Shown in pieces: positions 33,981 to 43,774 of a DNA stretch of 64,000 nt. Where the stretch lies: positions 992,001 to 1,056,000 of the forward strand of contig NZ_WHUV01000002.1 in assembly GCF_009380155.1 (NCBI RefSeq), in the 5' to 3' direction. The translations under genes were made by a program, and so were the position numbers. The stretch comes from Pseudomonas piscis (lineage in GTDB: Bacteria; Pseudomonadota; Gammaproteobacteria; Pseudomonadales; Pseudomonadaceae). Below the pieces are notes generated by a model, which saw only the letters and a program-made list of their open reading frames with translations, did no database searches and was not told the origin of the DNA. Positions within the stretch are counted from its first letter, which is position 1, and the number at the start of each line of letters is the position of its first letter.

Positions 33981-34864
33981 AGTCCCGCCTCCTCGACCCG
34001 CAACATGCCCGCCTGGCCATGCCAGTAACCATTGCAGCCGTCCACACACAGCGGTGGCGCCTCGCCCTGGCGGACCCGGGCGAAGGCCTCCACCACCTGG
34101 ACCATGCCTTCTGCCCGGGGGCTCAGACGCAACAGGTCGGCGCCACAGGCCACCAGCCCCGGATAATCGGCCAGCAGGTTGGTGACCTCGGCCGACATGG
34201 TCTGGATGCCATTGAGGGTGAACAGCGCCTGGCCTTCCTGGCTGCTCAGGGCCAGCCCATCGGGGTAGTTGATGCAGCAGAACTGGCAGTCGTCCTTGGG
34301 GCGATTTTCCGCACGGGCGGTGAAGCAACGCGCCGAGTAGGCCAGTGGCAGGTGGCCGTAGGCGAACACCTCGACCTCGGGCAAGGCCCGGCCCAGCCCG
34401 GCAACTTGCTCGAGCACGGCGCGCACCAGCGCCGCGGAGCATTCCACCGGTGGCACCCAGCGGATCATCCCGCAGTCCTGCAGCTTGGCCAGGGCATGGC
34501 CGTTGTACAGGTTCAGCGCCGGGCCGGCCACGAACGGCAGTTGGCGCTCGGCCAGGAACTGCACCGCGCCCATGTCGTTGGCCTCCACCAGGAACTGGCC
34601 GTTGTCACACAGCCGGCGCAGGCTCGACAGCTCGGAGGCGGCCTCGATCAGGGTCAGGCCCGACAGCACGATCTGCGCCGCACCGGCCTGCTGCAGCTCG
34701 CGGCCCAGGCCCAGCCACTGGTCCAGGTTGAGCACCCGGCGCTTGGAGCACACGGTTTCCCCCAGGTAGATCACATCCAGCGCCAGGCTGGCCATCTGTT
34801 CGTAGAATCGCGCCAAGCGCTCCTTGTCCCAGTAGTAGAGGACGGGTCCCAGGCTGAGCTTCAT
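33974..34864 (-). CDS. ubiV: O2-independent ubiquinone hydroxylation protein
   Basis: This 296-aa member of the U32 peptidase-like family has an early Cys in LGETVCSKRR and the later group ARCFTARAENRPKDDCQFCC, which are the ligands of a 4Fe-4S cluster in UbiV. It pairs with UbiU to hydroxylate the ubiquinone ring without O2. It is 10 bp from ubiU and overlaps ubiT. Confidence 0.92.
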   Translation of the reverse strand: MKLSLGPVLYYWDKERLARFYEQMASLALDVIYLGETVCSKRRVLNLDQWLGLGRELQQAGAAQIVLSGLTLIEAASELSSLRRLCDNGQFLVEANDMGAVQFLAERQLPFVAGPALNLYNGHALAKLQDCGMIRWVPPVECSAALVRAVLEQVAGLGRALPEVEVFAYGHLPLAYSARCFTARAENRPKDDCQFCCINYPDGLALSSQEGQALFTLNGIQTMSAEVTNLLADYPGLVACGADLLRLSPRAEGMVQVVEAFARVRQGEAPPLCVDGCNGYWHGQAGMLRVEEAGLC

Positions 34865-34874
34865 CGGTAATCCC

Positions 34875-35870
34875 TCATTGCCATGAACGGTGGTAGGCGC
34901 CCAGCGTGGTCTGGCTGCCTTCGGAAAGCCCGGCCAGCACATGCCGCCACTGGTCCTTGACCGCAAAACGCTCGGGCGCCAGGCGATGGGCATCCAGCGC
35001 CGCGCGCCAGACCCGGGTGACTTGCTCGACATAGGCCGGGCTGCGCTGGCGCCCTTCGATCTTCACCGCCTGCACGCCGATCGCCGCCAACTCCGGCAGC
35101 AGGTCGAGGGTGTCGAGGCTGGTGGGCTCCTCCAGGGCATGGAAGCGCTTGCCGCCGACCATGAACCGCCCCTTGCACAGGGTCGGGTAGCCGGCCGGCT
35201 CGTCGGGCCCATAGCGGTCGATCAGCACTTCGCTCAGGCGGGCGCTCAAGCCCTCGGCATCCTCGCTCCAGCGCACCGCCTTGGCCGGCGAGCAGACCCC
35301 GCACAGGTTCGGCGATTCGCCTGTGATGTAGGACGACAGGTGGCAACGGCCCTCGGCCATGATGCACAGGCTGCCGAAGGCGAACACCTCGATGGGCACC
35401 GCGCTGTTGACCGCCACCTGGCGCACCTGGGCCAGGGACAGCACCCTGGGCAACACCGCGCGACGGATGTTGTAGTGCTGGGAGTAGAACGCCAGGGCAC
35501 TGGCGTTGGTGGCCGAGCCTTGCACCGACAGGTGCAGGCTCAGGTGCGGATGGCGCTCGGTGGCATAGCCCAGGACCCCGGGATCGGCGGCGATCAAGGC
35601 ATCCACGCCATGGTCGGCGGCGCGGTCCACCGCCCGTTGCCAGCGCTCCCAGCCCTGGGGCTGGGGGTAGGTGTTGACCGCCACATAGAGCTGGCGCTGG
35701 TGTTGGCGGATATGGGCGACGGCGGCGTCGAACTGCTTGTCGTCCATGTTCAGCCCGGCAAAGCTGCGGGCATTGGTGTCATCGCGAAAACCGACGTAGA
35801 CCGCGTCGGCGCCTTGGCGTACCGCGGCCTTGAGTGCAGGCAGGTTGCCTGCCGGGCAGACCAGTTGCAT
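34875..35870 (-). CDS. ubiU: O2-independent ubiquinone hydroxylation protein
   Basis: This 331-aa protein starts MQLVCPAGNLPALK. The second of two close ATGs (35870) is preferred, because AGAGGA is directly against the first one (35876) and well spaced from the second. Cluster Cys residues are in FGSLCIMAEGRCHLSSYITG, NLCGVCSPAK and TLCKGRFM. It forms a complex with UbiV. An Anr-like box lies about 112 bp upstream. Confidence 0.92.
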   Translation of the reverse strand: MQLVCPAGNLPALKAAVRQGADAVYVGFRDDTNARSFAGLNMDDKQFDAAVAHIRQHQRQLYVAVNTYPQPQGWERWQRAVDRAADHGVDALIAADPGVLGYATERHPHLSLHLSVQGSATNASALAFYSQHYNIRRAVLPRVLSLAQVRQVAVNSAVPIEVFAFGSLCIMAEGRCHLSSYITGESPNLCGVCSPAKAVRWSEDAEGLSARLSEVLIDRYGPDEPAGYPTLCKGRFMVGGKRFHALEEPTSLDTLDLLPELAAIGVQAVKIEGRQRSPAYVEQVTRVWRAALDAHRLAPERFAVKDQWRHVLAGLSEGSQTTLGAYHRSWQ

Positions 35871-35981
35871 GGGCATTCCTCTTCAAAGAATCTGCTCCAC
35901 CCACCTTTCGTGCAGACCGCCAGCAGGCCCGGAGCGCTGGAAAAAAGCGCTGCCAGTCTAGCCAGCGCACCCGCCAGGACC

Positions 35982-35995
35982 TTGACGATAATCAA
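35982..35995 (-). promoter_or_regulatory. Anr-like box for ubiU
   Basis: TTGACGATAATCAA fits TTGAT-N4-ATCAA with one change. It lies between ubiU and moeA, upstream of ubiU-ubiV-ubiT, and would tie anaerobic ubiquinone synthesis to oxygen loss. Confidence 0.6.
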
Positions 35996-36001
35996 GAGCG
36001 C

Positions 36002-37233
<1,232 letters not shown>

Positions 37234-37237
<4 letters not shown>

Positions 37238-37788
37238 GGTCGTGCCTCGCAGGCGGCGATGGCCGCGCCGGGTTGCGGCTTCAGATGCGGGGCGAAGTTG
37301 CACGGGCCGGTACGGCTGTCCAGCTGGTTGTGCAGGATCTGCGTCCAGGCGGTGCGGCAGGCCCCGGGCGAGCCCGGTACGCAGCACACCAGCACGCCAT
37401 TGCTCATCCCGGCCAGGGCGCGGGATTGCAGGGTCGACATGCCGATCTCCGCCAGGGAGACCTGGCGGAACAATTCGCCGAAGCCTTCCACGTGCTTGTC
37501 CAATAGCGGCAACACCGCCTGGGGCGTGTTGTCCCGGGCAGTGAAGCCAGTGCCGCCGGTGGTCAGCACCACCTGCACCGCCGGGTCGGCGATCCAGCGC
37601 GAGAGCGTGGCGCGGATCTGGTAGATATCGTCCCGGACCAGCTCGCGGTCCACCAGCGCATGGCCGGCGGCCTGCAACAGGTCGACCAGGGTCTGTCCGG
37701 AACTGTCGGTCTCGAAGGAGCGGGTATCGCTGATGGTCAACACGGCGATGTTCAAGGATACAAAGGTGCGTTGCGACAAATGGGCCAT
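37234..37788 (-). CDS. moaB: Molybdopterin adenylyltransferase-type protein
   Basis: The 184-aa protein has the MoaB/MogA motifs IAVLTISDTRS, VVLTTGGTGFTARD and GVLVCCVPGSPGACRTAW. It activates molybdopterin by adenylation or binds it before MoeA. It begins the moaB-moeA operon; a NarL-like site lies 71 bp upstream of the ATG. Confidence 0.9.
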
Positions 37789-37858
37789 GGCCTGGGTGTC
37801 CTGTAGCTGGGGAATCGGCTTTGGGCCCAAGCCTGGACCCAAAGCTCCGGCGGGCCCA

Positions 37859-37874
37859 TTCCTCCTTGGAGGTA
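37859..37874. promoter_or_regulatory. NarL-like 7-2-7 site before moaB
   Basis: TTCCTCCTTGGAGGTA is an inverted heptamer pair with one mismatch to TACCTCC and a 2-bp spacer. A further TACCTCC overlaps at 37873-37879. It lies in the roughly 100-bp gap between pdxH and moaB. Confidence 0.6.
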
Positions 37875-37891
37875 CCTCCGGGGGGTGCGAC

Positions 37892-38539
37892 TCAGGGCGC
37901 CAGGCGCTGACGCCGCCACTGGCCGCCCTGGCGCCGATAGTCGAGACGGTCGTGCAGGCGGTCGGCCCGACCTTGCCAAAACTCCAGGCGCTCGGGTTGC
38001 AGGCAATAGCCACCCCAGTGCGCGGGCCGGTGCAGGGGTTCTTCGACGAAGCGGCGGATGGTCTGGGCCAGCAGCGCCTGCAGTTCATCGCGATCGGCCA
38101 GCGGCCGGCTCTGGGGCGAGGCCCAGGCGCCGAGGCGGCTGGCCAGAGGCCGGGAATCGAAATAGGCGTCGGACAGCTCATCCGCCAGGCGCGCCACCGG
38201 GCCCTCGATCCGCACCTGGCGCTCCAGGGCCGGCCAGAAGAAGGTCATGGCGGCCTGGGGGTTGGCCGCCAGCTCCAGGCCCTTGGCACTCTGGTAATTG
38301 CCGAAGAAGGTGAACCCCTCAGCGCTCACCCCCTTGAGCAGCAACACCCGGCCATGGGGCCGGCCCTGGCTGTCCACGGTGGCCAGGTGCATGCTGTTGG
38401 CCTCCACGGGAGCGCTCTCGGTTTCCCGCGCCTGCTCCAGCCACTGGCCGAACAGCAGCAGCGGATCGTCCGGTGCCTGCTCTTCGTGCAGGCCACCTAG
38501 GGTGTAGTTACGGCGCATCTGGGCAAGGGACAGCGGCAT
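37892..38539 (-). CDS. pdxH: Pyridoxamine 5'-phosphate oxidase
   Basis: This 215-aa protein is typical of Pdx[62 protein letters not shown], and a C-terminal WRRQRLAP. It oxidises pyridoxamine/pyridoxine phosphate to PLP with FMN. It is a housekeeping gene between anaerobic blocks. Confidence 0.95.
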   Translation of the reverse strand: MPLSLAQMRRNYTLGGLHEEQAPDDPLLLFGQWLEQARETESAPVEANSMHLATVDSQGRPHGRVLLLKGVSAEGFTFFGNYQSAKGLELAANPQAAMTFFWPALERQVRIEGPVARLADELSDAYFDSRPLASRLGAWASPQSRPLADRDELQALLAQTIRRFVEEPLHRPAHWGGYCLQPERLEFWQGRADRLHDRLDYRRQGGQWRRQRLAP

Positions 38540-38620
38540 GGCGGTGATCTCCTGGTAAGTGCCGCGCAGTCTGTAAGCAGCGCCACCTACGCGCCTTGAC
38601 CGCCATCAACGCCGCTGGCG

Positions 38621-40141
38621 CTACTTGAGCCGCAAGCGCCTGGCCAGCTTGTGCAGGTTGCTCGGGTCCACTGCCAGCAGCCGCGCCGCAGCGGCCCAGT
38701 TGTCGCCGCTCAGGCGCAAGGCCTGGACGATGCACTGGCGCTGGCAGGCATCCACCGCATCCCCCAGGGAGGTCAAGGGCACGCCCGGGGCCGCCGGCTG
38801 CTCGGGCACCGGTGGCGCTGCCGGGGTGCTGTCCAGGTCCAGGGCTTCGGGCTCCAGGGTGATGATCAGGCTGCGGCTGCCGTCGCGGCTGAGCTGCTTG
38901 AGCGCGGCCCGGCCGATCACGTGTTCCAGTTCGCGCACGTTGCCCGGCCAGCGGTAGCCCAGCAGCGCCCGCTCGGCCGCCGCCGACAGGCGCAGCCCGC
39001 GCAAGCCCAGGCGGGTTCGGTTGAGTTCGAGAAAGTGCCCGGCGATCAGCAGTACATCGTGGCCACGCTCGCGCAGCGGCGGGATCGGCACCGGGTACAC
39101 CGACAAGCGATGATAGAGGTCGGCGCGAAACAGGCCATCGCGGATGCTGTCGGGCAAGTGCCGGTTGGTGGCGGCGATGATGCGCACATTGACGTGCAAC
39201 GGCTTGTCCGCCCCCAGCCGCTGGATCTCGCCATTTTGCAAGGTGCGCAGCAGCTTGGCCTGGACGCTCAGGGGCAACTCGCCCACCTCGTCGAGGAACA
39301 GCGTGCCGCCGTTGGCCGCGTCGAAGCGCCCGGCGCGATCGCTGGTGGCACCGGAGAACGCCCCTTTGACATGGCCGAACAGCTCGCTCTCGGCCAGGGA
39401 TTCGGGCAAGGCCGCGCAGTTGACCTGCACCAGAGGCTTGTGGCTGCGCCGCGACAGGCGATGCAGGCGCCGGGCGAACAGCTCCTTGCCAACCCCGGTC
39501 TCGCCCAACAGCAACACCGGCAGCTCGGAGTCGGCCAGCACGTCCAGCTCATTGAGCAACTGGTGCAACACATCGCTCTGGCCGAGGATCTCGCCCTCCT
39601 CCACGGGCCGCCGCACATCCACAGGTTCGCTGCGGGATAAGCGCAGGCTGCGGTTCTCCTGCTCCAGGCGGGTGACGCGCACGGCCGCCTCGATCTGCAA
39701 GGTGCAGCGCTTGAGTTCGTCCCGGGCGTCATCGTCAAAGGTGCCGGCCTGCAAGGCATCGAGGGTGATCGCGCCCCAGATCCGGCCTTCGATGTACAGG
39801 CTCACGCCCATGCAGTCGTGCACGGCCAAGGGTTCGCTGACGGCGGTATCGAGCAGGCCGTCGTAAGGGTCCGGCAGGCGGCTGTCGGGCTCGAACCAGG
39901 TCGGCTCGCGCGAGGCCATGATCGCCGCCAGCCGGGGGTGCTGGGCGATCACGAAGCGCCGCCCGAGGGCCTCGTGCACCAGGCCGACGGTGGCCAGCGG
40001 CCGCAGGCTGTCGTCCTCCAGGCGCAACAGGCCGACCGCACCGCAACGAAAGTATTCGCGCAGGGTCTGCACCAGTCGTTGCAACCGCACGGCATTGGGC
40101 AACTCGACGATCAGGTCGGCGGCCAGGCTTTCTCGCAACAT
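38621..40141 (-). CDS. norR: NorR-type sigma-54 activator, NO sensor
   Basis: This 506-aa protein has an N-terminal GAF domain (about residues 20-170), an AAA+ domain with Walker A GETGVGKELF, the sigma-54 loop GAFSGA (Thr to Ser against the usual GAFTGA), Walker B GGTLFLDEVGEL, and a C-terminal Fis-type HTH. Start 40141 has GAGG 7 nt upstream; a GTG at 40153 does not. NorR binds NO at a non-haem iron in its GAF domain. Its target is probably the divergent di-iron gene at 40293, which has a -24/-12 promoter and three matching sites. Confidence 0.85.
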   Translation of the reverse strand: MLRESLAADLIVELPNAVRLQRLVQTLREYFRCGAVGLLRLEDDSLRPLATVGLVHEALGRRFVIAQHPRLAAIMASREPTWFEPDSRLPDPYDGLLDTAVSEPLAVHDCMGVSLYIEGRIWGAITLDALQAGTFDDDARDELKRCTLQIEAAVRVTRLEQENRSLRLSRSEPVDVRRPVEEGEILGQSDVLHQLLNELDVLADSELPVLLLGETGVGKELFARRLHRLSRRSHKPLVQVNCAALPESLAESELFGHVKGAFSGATSDRAGRFDAANGGTLFLDEVGELPLSVQAKLLRTLQNGEIQRLGADKPLHVNVRIIAATNRHLPDSIRDGLFRADLYHRLSVYPVPIPPLRERGHDVLLIAGHFLELNRTRLGLRGLRLSAAAERALLGYRWPGNVRELEHVIGRAALKQLSRDGSRSLIITLEPEALDLDSTPAAPPVPEQPAAPGVPLTSLGDAVDACQRQCIVQALRLSGDNWAAAARLLAVDPSNLHKLARRLRLK

Positions 40142-40198
40142 GGTGGTCCTCACCCTCTATGGTCATATCTACCCTGGGAAATCGCGGTGGATTTCACC
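40142..40198. promoter_or_regulatory. Three GGT-N7-ACC sites, putative NorR enhancers
   Basis: GGTGGTCCTCACC (40142-40154), GGTCATATCTACC (40161-40173) and GGTGGATTTCACC (40186-40198) each contain GT-N7-AC, the known NorR core, with an extra matching G and C outside. They lie 40 to 100 bp upstream of the sigma-54 promoter. The first overlaps the norR start region, so autorepression is possible. Confidence 0.68.
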
Positions 40199-40217
40199 AT
40201 AGCCCAGGAAACGGCCA

Positions 40218-40235
40218 TTGATTCCGGGCAATCAA
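40218..40235. promoter_or_regulatory. Inverted repeat between enhancers and promoter
   Basis: TTGATTCCGGGCAATCAA has 6-bp arms and a 6-bp centre. The spacing differs from an Anr box (4 bp), so it should not be counted as one. It could be an architectural or additional control site. Confidence 0.35.
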
Positions 40236-40238
40236 AGC

Positions 40239-40254
40239 TGGCATGGGCGATGCA
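40239..40254 (+). promoter_or_regulatory. Sigma-54 promoter (-24/-12)
   Basis: TGGCATGGGCGATGCA fits TGGCAC-N5-TTGC with GG and GC exactly 10 bp apart. It lies 39 bp before the ATG of the hemerythrin-like gene. Confidence 0.7.
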
Positions 40255-40292
40255 CTCACCAGGCAGGACCCATACCACCCAGGAACCTCCTG

Positions 40293-40754
40293 ATGAACCA
40301 GACACTGTCCCAAAGCGAACTCATCGAACACATCCTGTCGCGTTTTCACGACCGCCACCGCGAGCAACTGCCGGAACTGATCCGCCTGGCCCGCCGGGTG
40401 GAACAGGTGCATGCCGGCGACAGCCACTGCCCCGAAGGCCTGGCCGATCACTTGCAGGACATGCAACAGGAACTGGAAAGCCACATGCTCAAGGAGGAAC
40501 AGGTGCTGTTCCCGCTGCTGCAGCGGGGCATGGGCCGCCAGGCCGGCGCGCCGATCCACGTGATGCGCCTGGAGCACGACCAGCACGGCGAAGCCCTGGA
40601 ACGGTTGATGCAACTGACGGGGCAGATCACCACCCCAGAGGCCGCCTGCAACACCTGGCGCACCCTGTACAGCGGCCTGCAGGAGTTTCGCGACGACTTG
40701 CTGGAGCACATCCAGCTGGAAAACGACGTGCTGTTCACCCAGGCCCTGCAATAA
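40293..40754 (+). CDS. Short RIC/YtfE-type di-iron (hemerythrin-like) protein
   Basis: The 153-aa protein matches the C-terminal di-iron part of YtfE/NorA/DnrN: FHDRHREQLPELIRLARRVE, VHAGDS, LESHMLKEEQVLFPLL, HVMRLEHDQHGEALE and LLEHIQLENDVLF, supplying the His and Glu ligands. It lacks the N-terminal ScdA_N (DUF542) cysteine domain of full YtfE (about 220 aa). The family binds NO and repairs nitrosylated iron centres. It is the only gene after the sigma-54 promoter and faces norR. Confidence 0.82.
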   Translation: MNQTLSQSELIEHILSRFHDRHREQLPELIRLARRVEQVHAGDSHCPEGLADHLQDMQQELESHMLKEEQVLFPLLQRGMGRQAGAPIHVMRLEHDQHGEALERLMQLTGQITTPEAACNTWRTLYSGLQEFRDDLLEHIQLENDVLFTQALQ

Positions 40755-40771
40755 CCCGCACCCCTCCCGGA

Positions 40772-40801
40772 CCGGCCCGCTCCCAGGTGGAAACGGGCCG
40801 G
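40772..40801. terminator. Hairpin between convergent genes
   Basis: CCGGCCCG (40772-40779) and CGGGCCGG (40794-40801) form a GC stem with a 14-nt loop, between the hemerythrin-like gene and the convergent CopD-like gene. There is no clear T-run, so it is a weak candidate for a bidirectional terminator. Confidence 0.4.
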
Positions 40802-40811
40802 ACCGCGCCGG

Positions 40812-41249
40812 TCAATGCCAATAGAACATGGCCTTGGCCAGGATCACGATCAACACCATATGCCCAAGGATGCTGCGGCGGATGCCCAGCGCCCGGGCCT
40901 CGCTCAGGCGTCCGCCCAGCAGCCAGAACGCCAGCAGCAGGTAATGGCCGATGATGCTCAGGGCCAGGACGATCTTCAGCCCCAGCAAGCTGGCGAAGGT
41001 GCTGCCCAGCGGATGCGCCAGGGCCAGGCGATGGTGCCAGGCCAGGCCAACGCCGGCGCCATAGAGCAACAGCACCACGCCATGCAGGACCTTGCGCGAA
41101 CGCACCGACAGCGCCTGGTCGACCCCGGCCTGGGCCGCGGCCGGCACCTGGCGGCGCACCGCCGGCCAGATGAGCAGCTCGAAGAACAACGTGCCGATGA
41201 ATGCGATGGCCGCCAGCAGGTGGATCAACAACAGATAGGGATAGAACAT
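40812..41249 (-). CDS. CopD-like four-helix membrane protein
   Basis: This 145-aa protein has four hydrophobic helices and conserved His residues at the start (LIHLLAAIAFIGTLFFELL) and end (GHMVLIVILAKAMFYWH). It is related to CopD/DUF families that may bind haem or copper. It follows nnrS by 18 bp in the same direction. A paralogue with the same AKAMFY ending lies at 60294. Its role is unknown; it may help metal handling or NO tolerance. Confidence 0.65.
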   Translation of the reverse strand: MFYPYLLLIHLLAAIAFIGTLFFELLIWPAVRRQVPAAAQAGVDQALSVRSRKVLHGVVLLLYGAGVGLAWHHRLALAHPLGSTFASLLGLKIVLALSIIGHYLLLAFWLLGGRLSEARALGIRRSILGHMVLIVILAKAMFYWH

Positions 41250-41267
41250 CCTGGACTCTCCCGGACC

Positions 41268-42458
41268 TTAACCTGGGTGGCCGTCGACCCGTGGCTGCAG
41301 CAGCATCGGCCCGTAGCGCCAGGCATACAGGGCGAAGGCCAGGGCCCAGCACGCGCCCGCCAGCCACAACCCGGCCTGGGGCAGCCAGGGCACCAGCAGC
41401 ACCCGGCAGACGCCGGCCAGGTTGATCAGGATAAAGGCCTGGGTCATCCCCGCCGGTGGCTGCAACGGCCGTCCGGTATGGCCGAGGCTGACCCGCGCGA
41501 TCATCGCCAGGATCAACCCGGCCATGGCGCCGATGGTCAGGCAGTGCACCGCCAGGCTCGGGTTCAGCGCCACCCCGCCATGCCACAGGGCCATGCCCAG
41601 ACAGGCCAGCGCCAGCCAGGCATAGGCCAGGTGCAGCGACCACAGCAGCGGTACCTGCCACAGACCGCGATCATGCCAGCGCCACAGGCGTACCAGGTGC
41701 CCGAGCGCCAGGAAGACGAACAACAGGCCCAGCCAGGGGCTCGGGGCCAGGGCCAGCCCAGCGGCATACAGCAGCGCCACCAGGGCCGAACCGCCCAGCA
41801 ACAGCCAGTCGAGCCAGGGCCAGGGCGCCACCGCCTCGGCCCGCCCCAGCCCGCGCTGGGTGAAGAACGGAATCACCCGGCCACCGATCAGGCCCATGAT
41901 CGCCGCCACCAGCCAGATACCGGCCAGCACCGCCTGGCGCTGCCAGCCCTCATCGCCACGCACCAGGCCGCACACCGCCAGGCCATCCACCGCCGTCAGC
42001 AACAGCAGGACCAGCACCAGCGGATAGTTGCGCTGCTGGCGTACCCGCCACAGGGTCCGCGCCATGACCAGCGCCACCAGCAATGGAAAACCCAGTTCCA
42101 GCAGCGCCAGCAGCGGCCAGGGCAGGTTCGCCAGCCAGGCTACCCGGGCGGCCAGCCACAACAGCGCCAGGCCCGCCAGCGGCTTGCCGGACAGGCCCGG
42201 CTGGCCGGTCCAGGTCTGCACCGCGGTGAGCAGGAACCCGGCGATGATCGCCAGGCCGAAACCGAATACCAGCTCGTGGCGGTGCCAGGCCAGCCAGCCG
42301 CCCGCGGGCTGCCAACTGCCCAGCACGCCCTGCAGCGCCGCCAGCCACAGCGGTATCGCCAGCAGCGCGAGGACGCAGCCGGCGAGGAACATCGGACGGA
42401 ACGCCAGGCGCAACAACGGCGCTACGGCCAGGGCCTTACGGCGATCAAGTACTTGCAT
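41268..42458 (-). CDS. nnrS: NnrS haem-copper membrane protein
   Basis: The protein has 396 aa from ATG 42458 with AGGAG upstream. It has about 12 helices and the NnrS pattern LLRLAFRPMFLAG at the start, HRHELVFGFGLAIIAGFLLTAVQTWTG, GGRVIPFFTQRG, and HCLTIGAMAGLILAMIARVSLGHTGR. NnrS relieves NO stress in denitrifiers and other bacteria, and contains haem and copper. It heads a two-gene run with the CopD-like gene. Confidence 0.9.
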   Translation of the reverse strand: MQVLDRRKALAVAPLLRLAFRPMFLAGCVLALLAIPLWLAALQGVLGSWQPAGGWLAWHRHELVFGFGLAIIAGFLLTAVQTWTGQPGLSGKPLAGLALLWLAARVAWLANLPWPLLALLELGFPLLVALVMARTLWRVRQQRNYPLVLVLLLLTAVDGLAVCGLVRGDEGWQRQAVLAGIWLVAAIMGLIGGRVIPFFTQRGLGRAEAVAPWPWLDWLLLGGSALVALLYAAGLALAPSPWLGLLFVFLALGHLVRLWRWHDRGLWQVPLLWSLHLAYAWLALACLGMALWHGGVALNPSLAVHCLTIGAMAGLILAMIARVSLGHTGRPLQPPAGMTQAFILINLAGVCRVLLVPWLPQAGLWLAGACWALAFALYAWRYGPMLLQPRVDGHPG

Positions 42459-42818
42459 CAAGCCACTCCTTACCTTGTTGCCGGTGCTATCCACGGCGAA
42501 GCGAATCCCGGCGTCACCTTCTGCCATTCGCCGACCGTCGCCGCTGCGCCACATCAACGAAGCAGTCGATGGGCTGGTCGACGACAACCGCAACCTGGCT
42601 GTCCAGGCTTGTATTGCAAGGGTCGTGCCCTGTGCCCGGGCGCGGCTGGCCGGCACCCTTGTGCCCATCACAGGGTAAAAACAACCCGGTCATGGTCATT
42701 AGAACCCTAATCAACAGGGTCATTTAAACCCTGCCGCCATTCAGGCCCAGGATTTGCGGGCGCCCGGGCCTGGTCCGGGTCTTGCTCGGCAAGGCTGTCC
42801 CGCGTTCCTGGAGTTCCC
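42459..42818. other. Gap between nnrS and the small membrane protein
   Basis: This 360-bp stretch has no gene I can support. Near 42688-42725 are clustered GGTCAT and CAGGGT repeats around a lone ATCAA half-site, probably part of the divergent promoters, but no full Anr box is seen. Small frames on both strands look random. Confidence 0.4.
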
Positions 42819-43007
42819 ATGAAAAACATCATCCAGCCCCTGGCCTGGTTCTGCATCCTCAGCGCCCTGGTGGCGGCCGCCAGCGGTATTTCCCTGAGAG
42901 CCTGTTCACGCTCTAGCGAGCGACGCTCAGGCAAGGCAAAAATGGCTGAGAAAGCGCAATTTAGGGCCCTAAATGAGCATTTCGAAGGCATTTTTAACGC
43001 CGCATGA
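42819..43007 (+). pseudogene. Small membrane protein rewritten by a MITE
   Basis: ATG at 42819 has GGAG upstream. The first 26 codons encode one hydrophobic helix (MKNIIQPLAWFCILSALVAA then ASGISL). Then a MITE begins and adds 36 foreign residues up to a stop at 43007. Removing the element and one CTGAG copy gives a 29-aa protein that ends Ser-Leu-Val and stops at 43050. It is probably an ancestral small membrane protein next to dnr; the family is not recognised. Confidence 0.55.
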
Positions 43008-43035
43008 GCTAAGCGCAGCAGATCGTGAACAGGTT
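42899..43035. mobile_element. MITE-like element, copy 3 (137 bp)
   Basis: The ends AGCCTGTTCACG and CGTGAACAGGTT are inverted repeats matching at 11 of 12 positions. The 5-bp target duplication CTGAG lies at 42894-42898 and 43036-43040. The core AAAGCGCAATTTAGGG...TAAATGAGCATTT is shared in shape with the other copies, although the tips differ. Confidence 0.82.
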
Positions 43036-43090
43036 CTGAGCCTGGTCTGAACCCCCTTCCCTGCCCTTGCCCACACGAGGATCAATAGCC

Positions 43091-43774
43091 ATGGTGCTTC
43101 ACCGAGTCCACCACCAGATCTTGCGCAGCCATCACCTGTTCGAGCCCTTGAACGACGAGCAGCTTGACGAGCTGATGGCCACCAGCCAACTGCTCAGCGT
43201 CGACAAGGGCGAGCCGCTGTTCCACCAGGGCGAAGCGGCCGATGCGTTCTATTTCGTCATTGCCGGGGCGGTGAAGATCTACCGCCTGACCCCGGACGGC
43301 CAGGAGAAGGTCTTCGAGGTGATCGGCCCGCGCCAGACCTTCGCCGAAGCGATGATGCTGATGGACACCCCCAACTATGTGGCCTCGGCCGAGGCCGTCG
43401 GCCCCACGCAGCTCTACCGGCTGTCCAATGCCACCTATATCCGCCTGCTGCAAAGCAACAGCCGGCTGACCTTCGCCCTGCTGGGCAAGCTCTGCGTACG
43501 CCTGCACCAGCGGGTCAACGAGATCGAGACGCTGTCGCTGAAGAACGCCACCCACCGGGTGGTGCGCTACCTGCTCACCCAGCTGATGCAGGCCCAGCCT
43601 GTGGAGCGCCAGTTCGAGCTGCCGATGGCCAAGCAACTGATCGCCGGGCACCTGGCGATCCAGCCCGAGACCTTCTCGCGGATCATCCGGCGCCTGATCG
43701 ACGACAAGATCATCAGCCAGGACGGCCGGCGCATCGTCATTCTCGACCGGCCACGGCTGGAGCAATTCGAATGA
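43091..43774 (+). CDS. dnr: NO-responsive denitrification regulator Dnr
   Basis: The 227-aa Crp/Fnr protein matches P. aeruginosa Dnr through most of its length (HHLFEPL, KIYRLTPDGQEKVFEVIG, AEAMMLMDTPNYVASAEAV, EIETLSLKNATHRVVRYLL, AGHLAIQPETFSRI). It lacks FNR cluster cysteines and senses NO through haem in the known homologue. It binds the TTGAT-N4-ATCAA boxes seen before nirS, norC and others. It overlaps dnrP by 4 bp. A MITE now separates it from its upstream small ORF. Confidence 0.92.
   Translation: MVLHRVHHQILRSHHLFEPLNDEQLDELMATSQLLSVDKGEPLFHQGEAADAFYFVIAGAVKIYRLTPDGQEKVFEVIGPRQTFAEAMMLMDTPNYVASAEAVGPTQLYRLSNATYIRLLQSNSRLTFALLGKLCVRLHQRVNEIETLSLKNATHRVVRYLLTQLMQAQPVERQFELPMAKQLIAGHLAIQPETFSRIIRRLIDDKIISQDGRRIVILDRPRLEQFE

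Noticed and set aside
33342..34442. A 366-codon ubiT frame starting at 34442
   Set aside because: The first 150 codons are ubiV antiphase sequence. A GTG with GGAGG at 33980 gives the proper UbiT start.
40218..40235. TTGATTCCGGGCAATCAA as an Anr/Dnr box
   Set aside because: The half-sites are too far apart: TTGAT and ATCAA are separated by 8 bp instead of 4. It is listed only as an unassigned inverted repeat.
42514..42723. A 69-codon minus-strand ORF between nnrS and the small membrane protein
   Set aside because: It has no domain, signal or convincing ribosome site and includes the promoter region.
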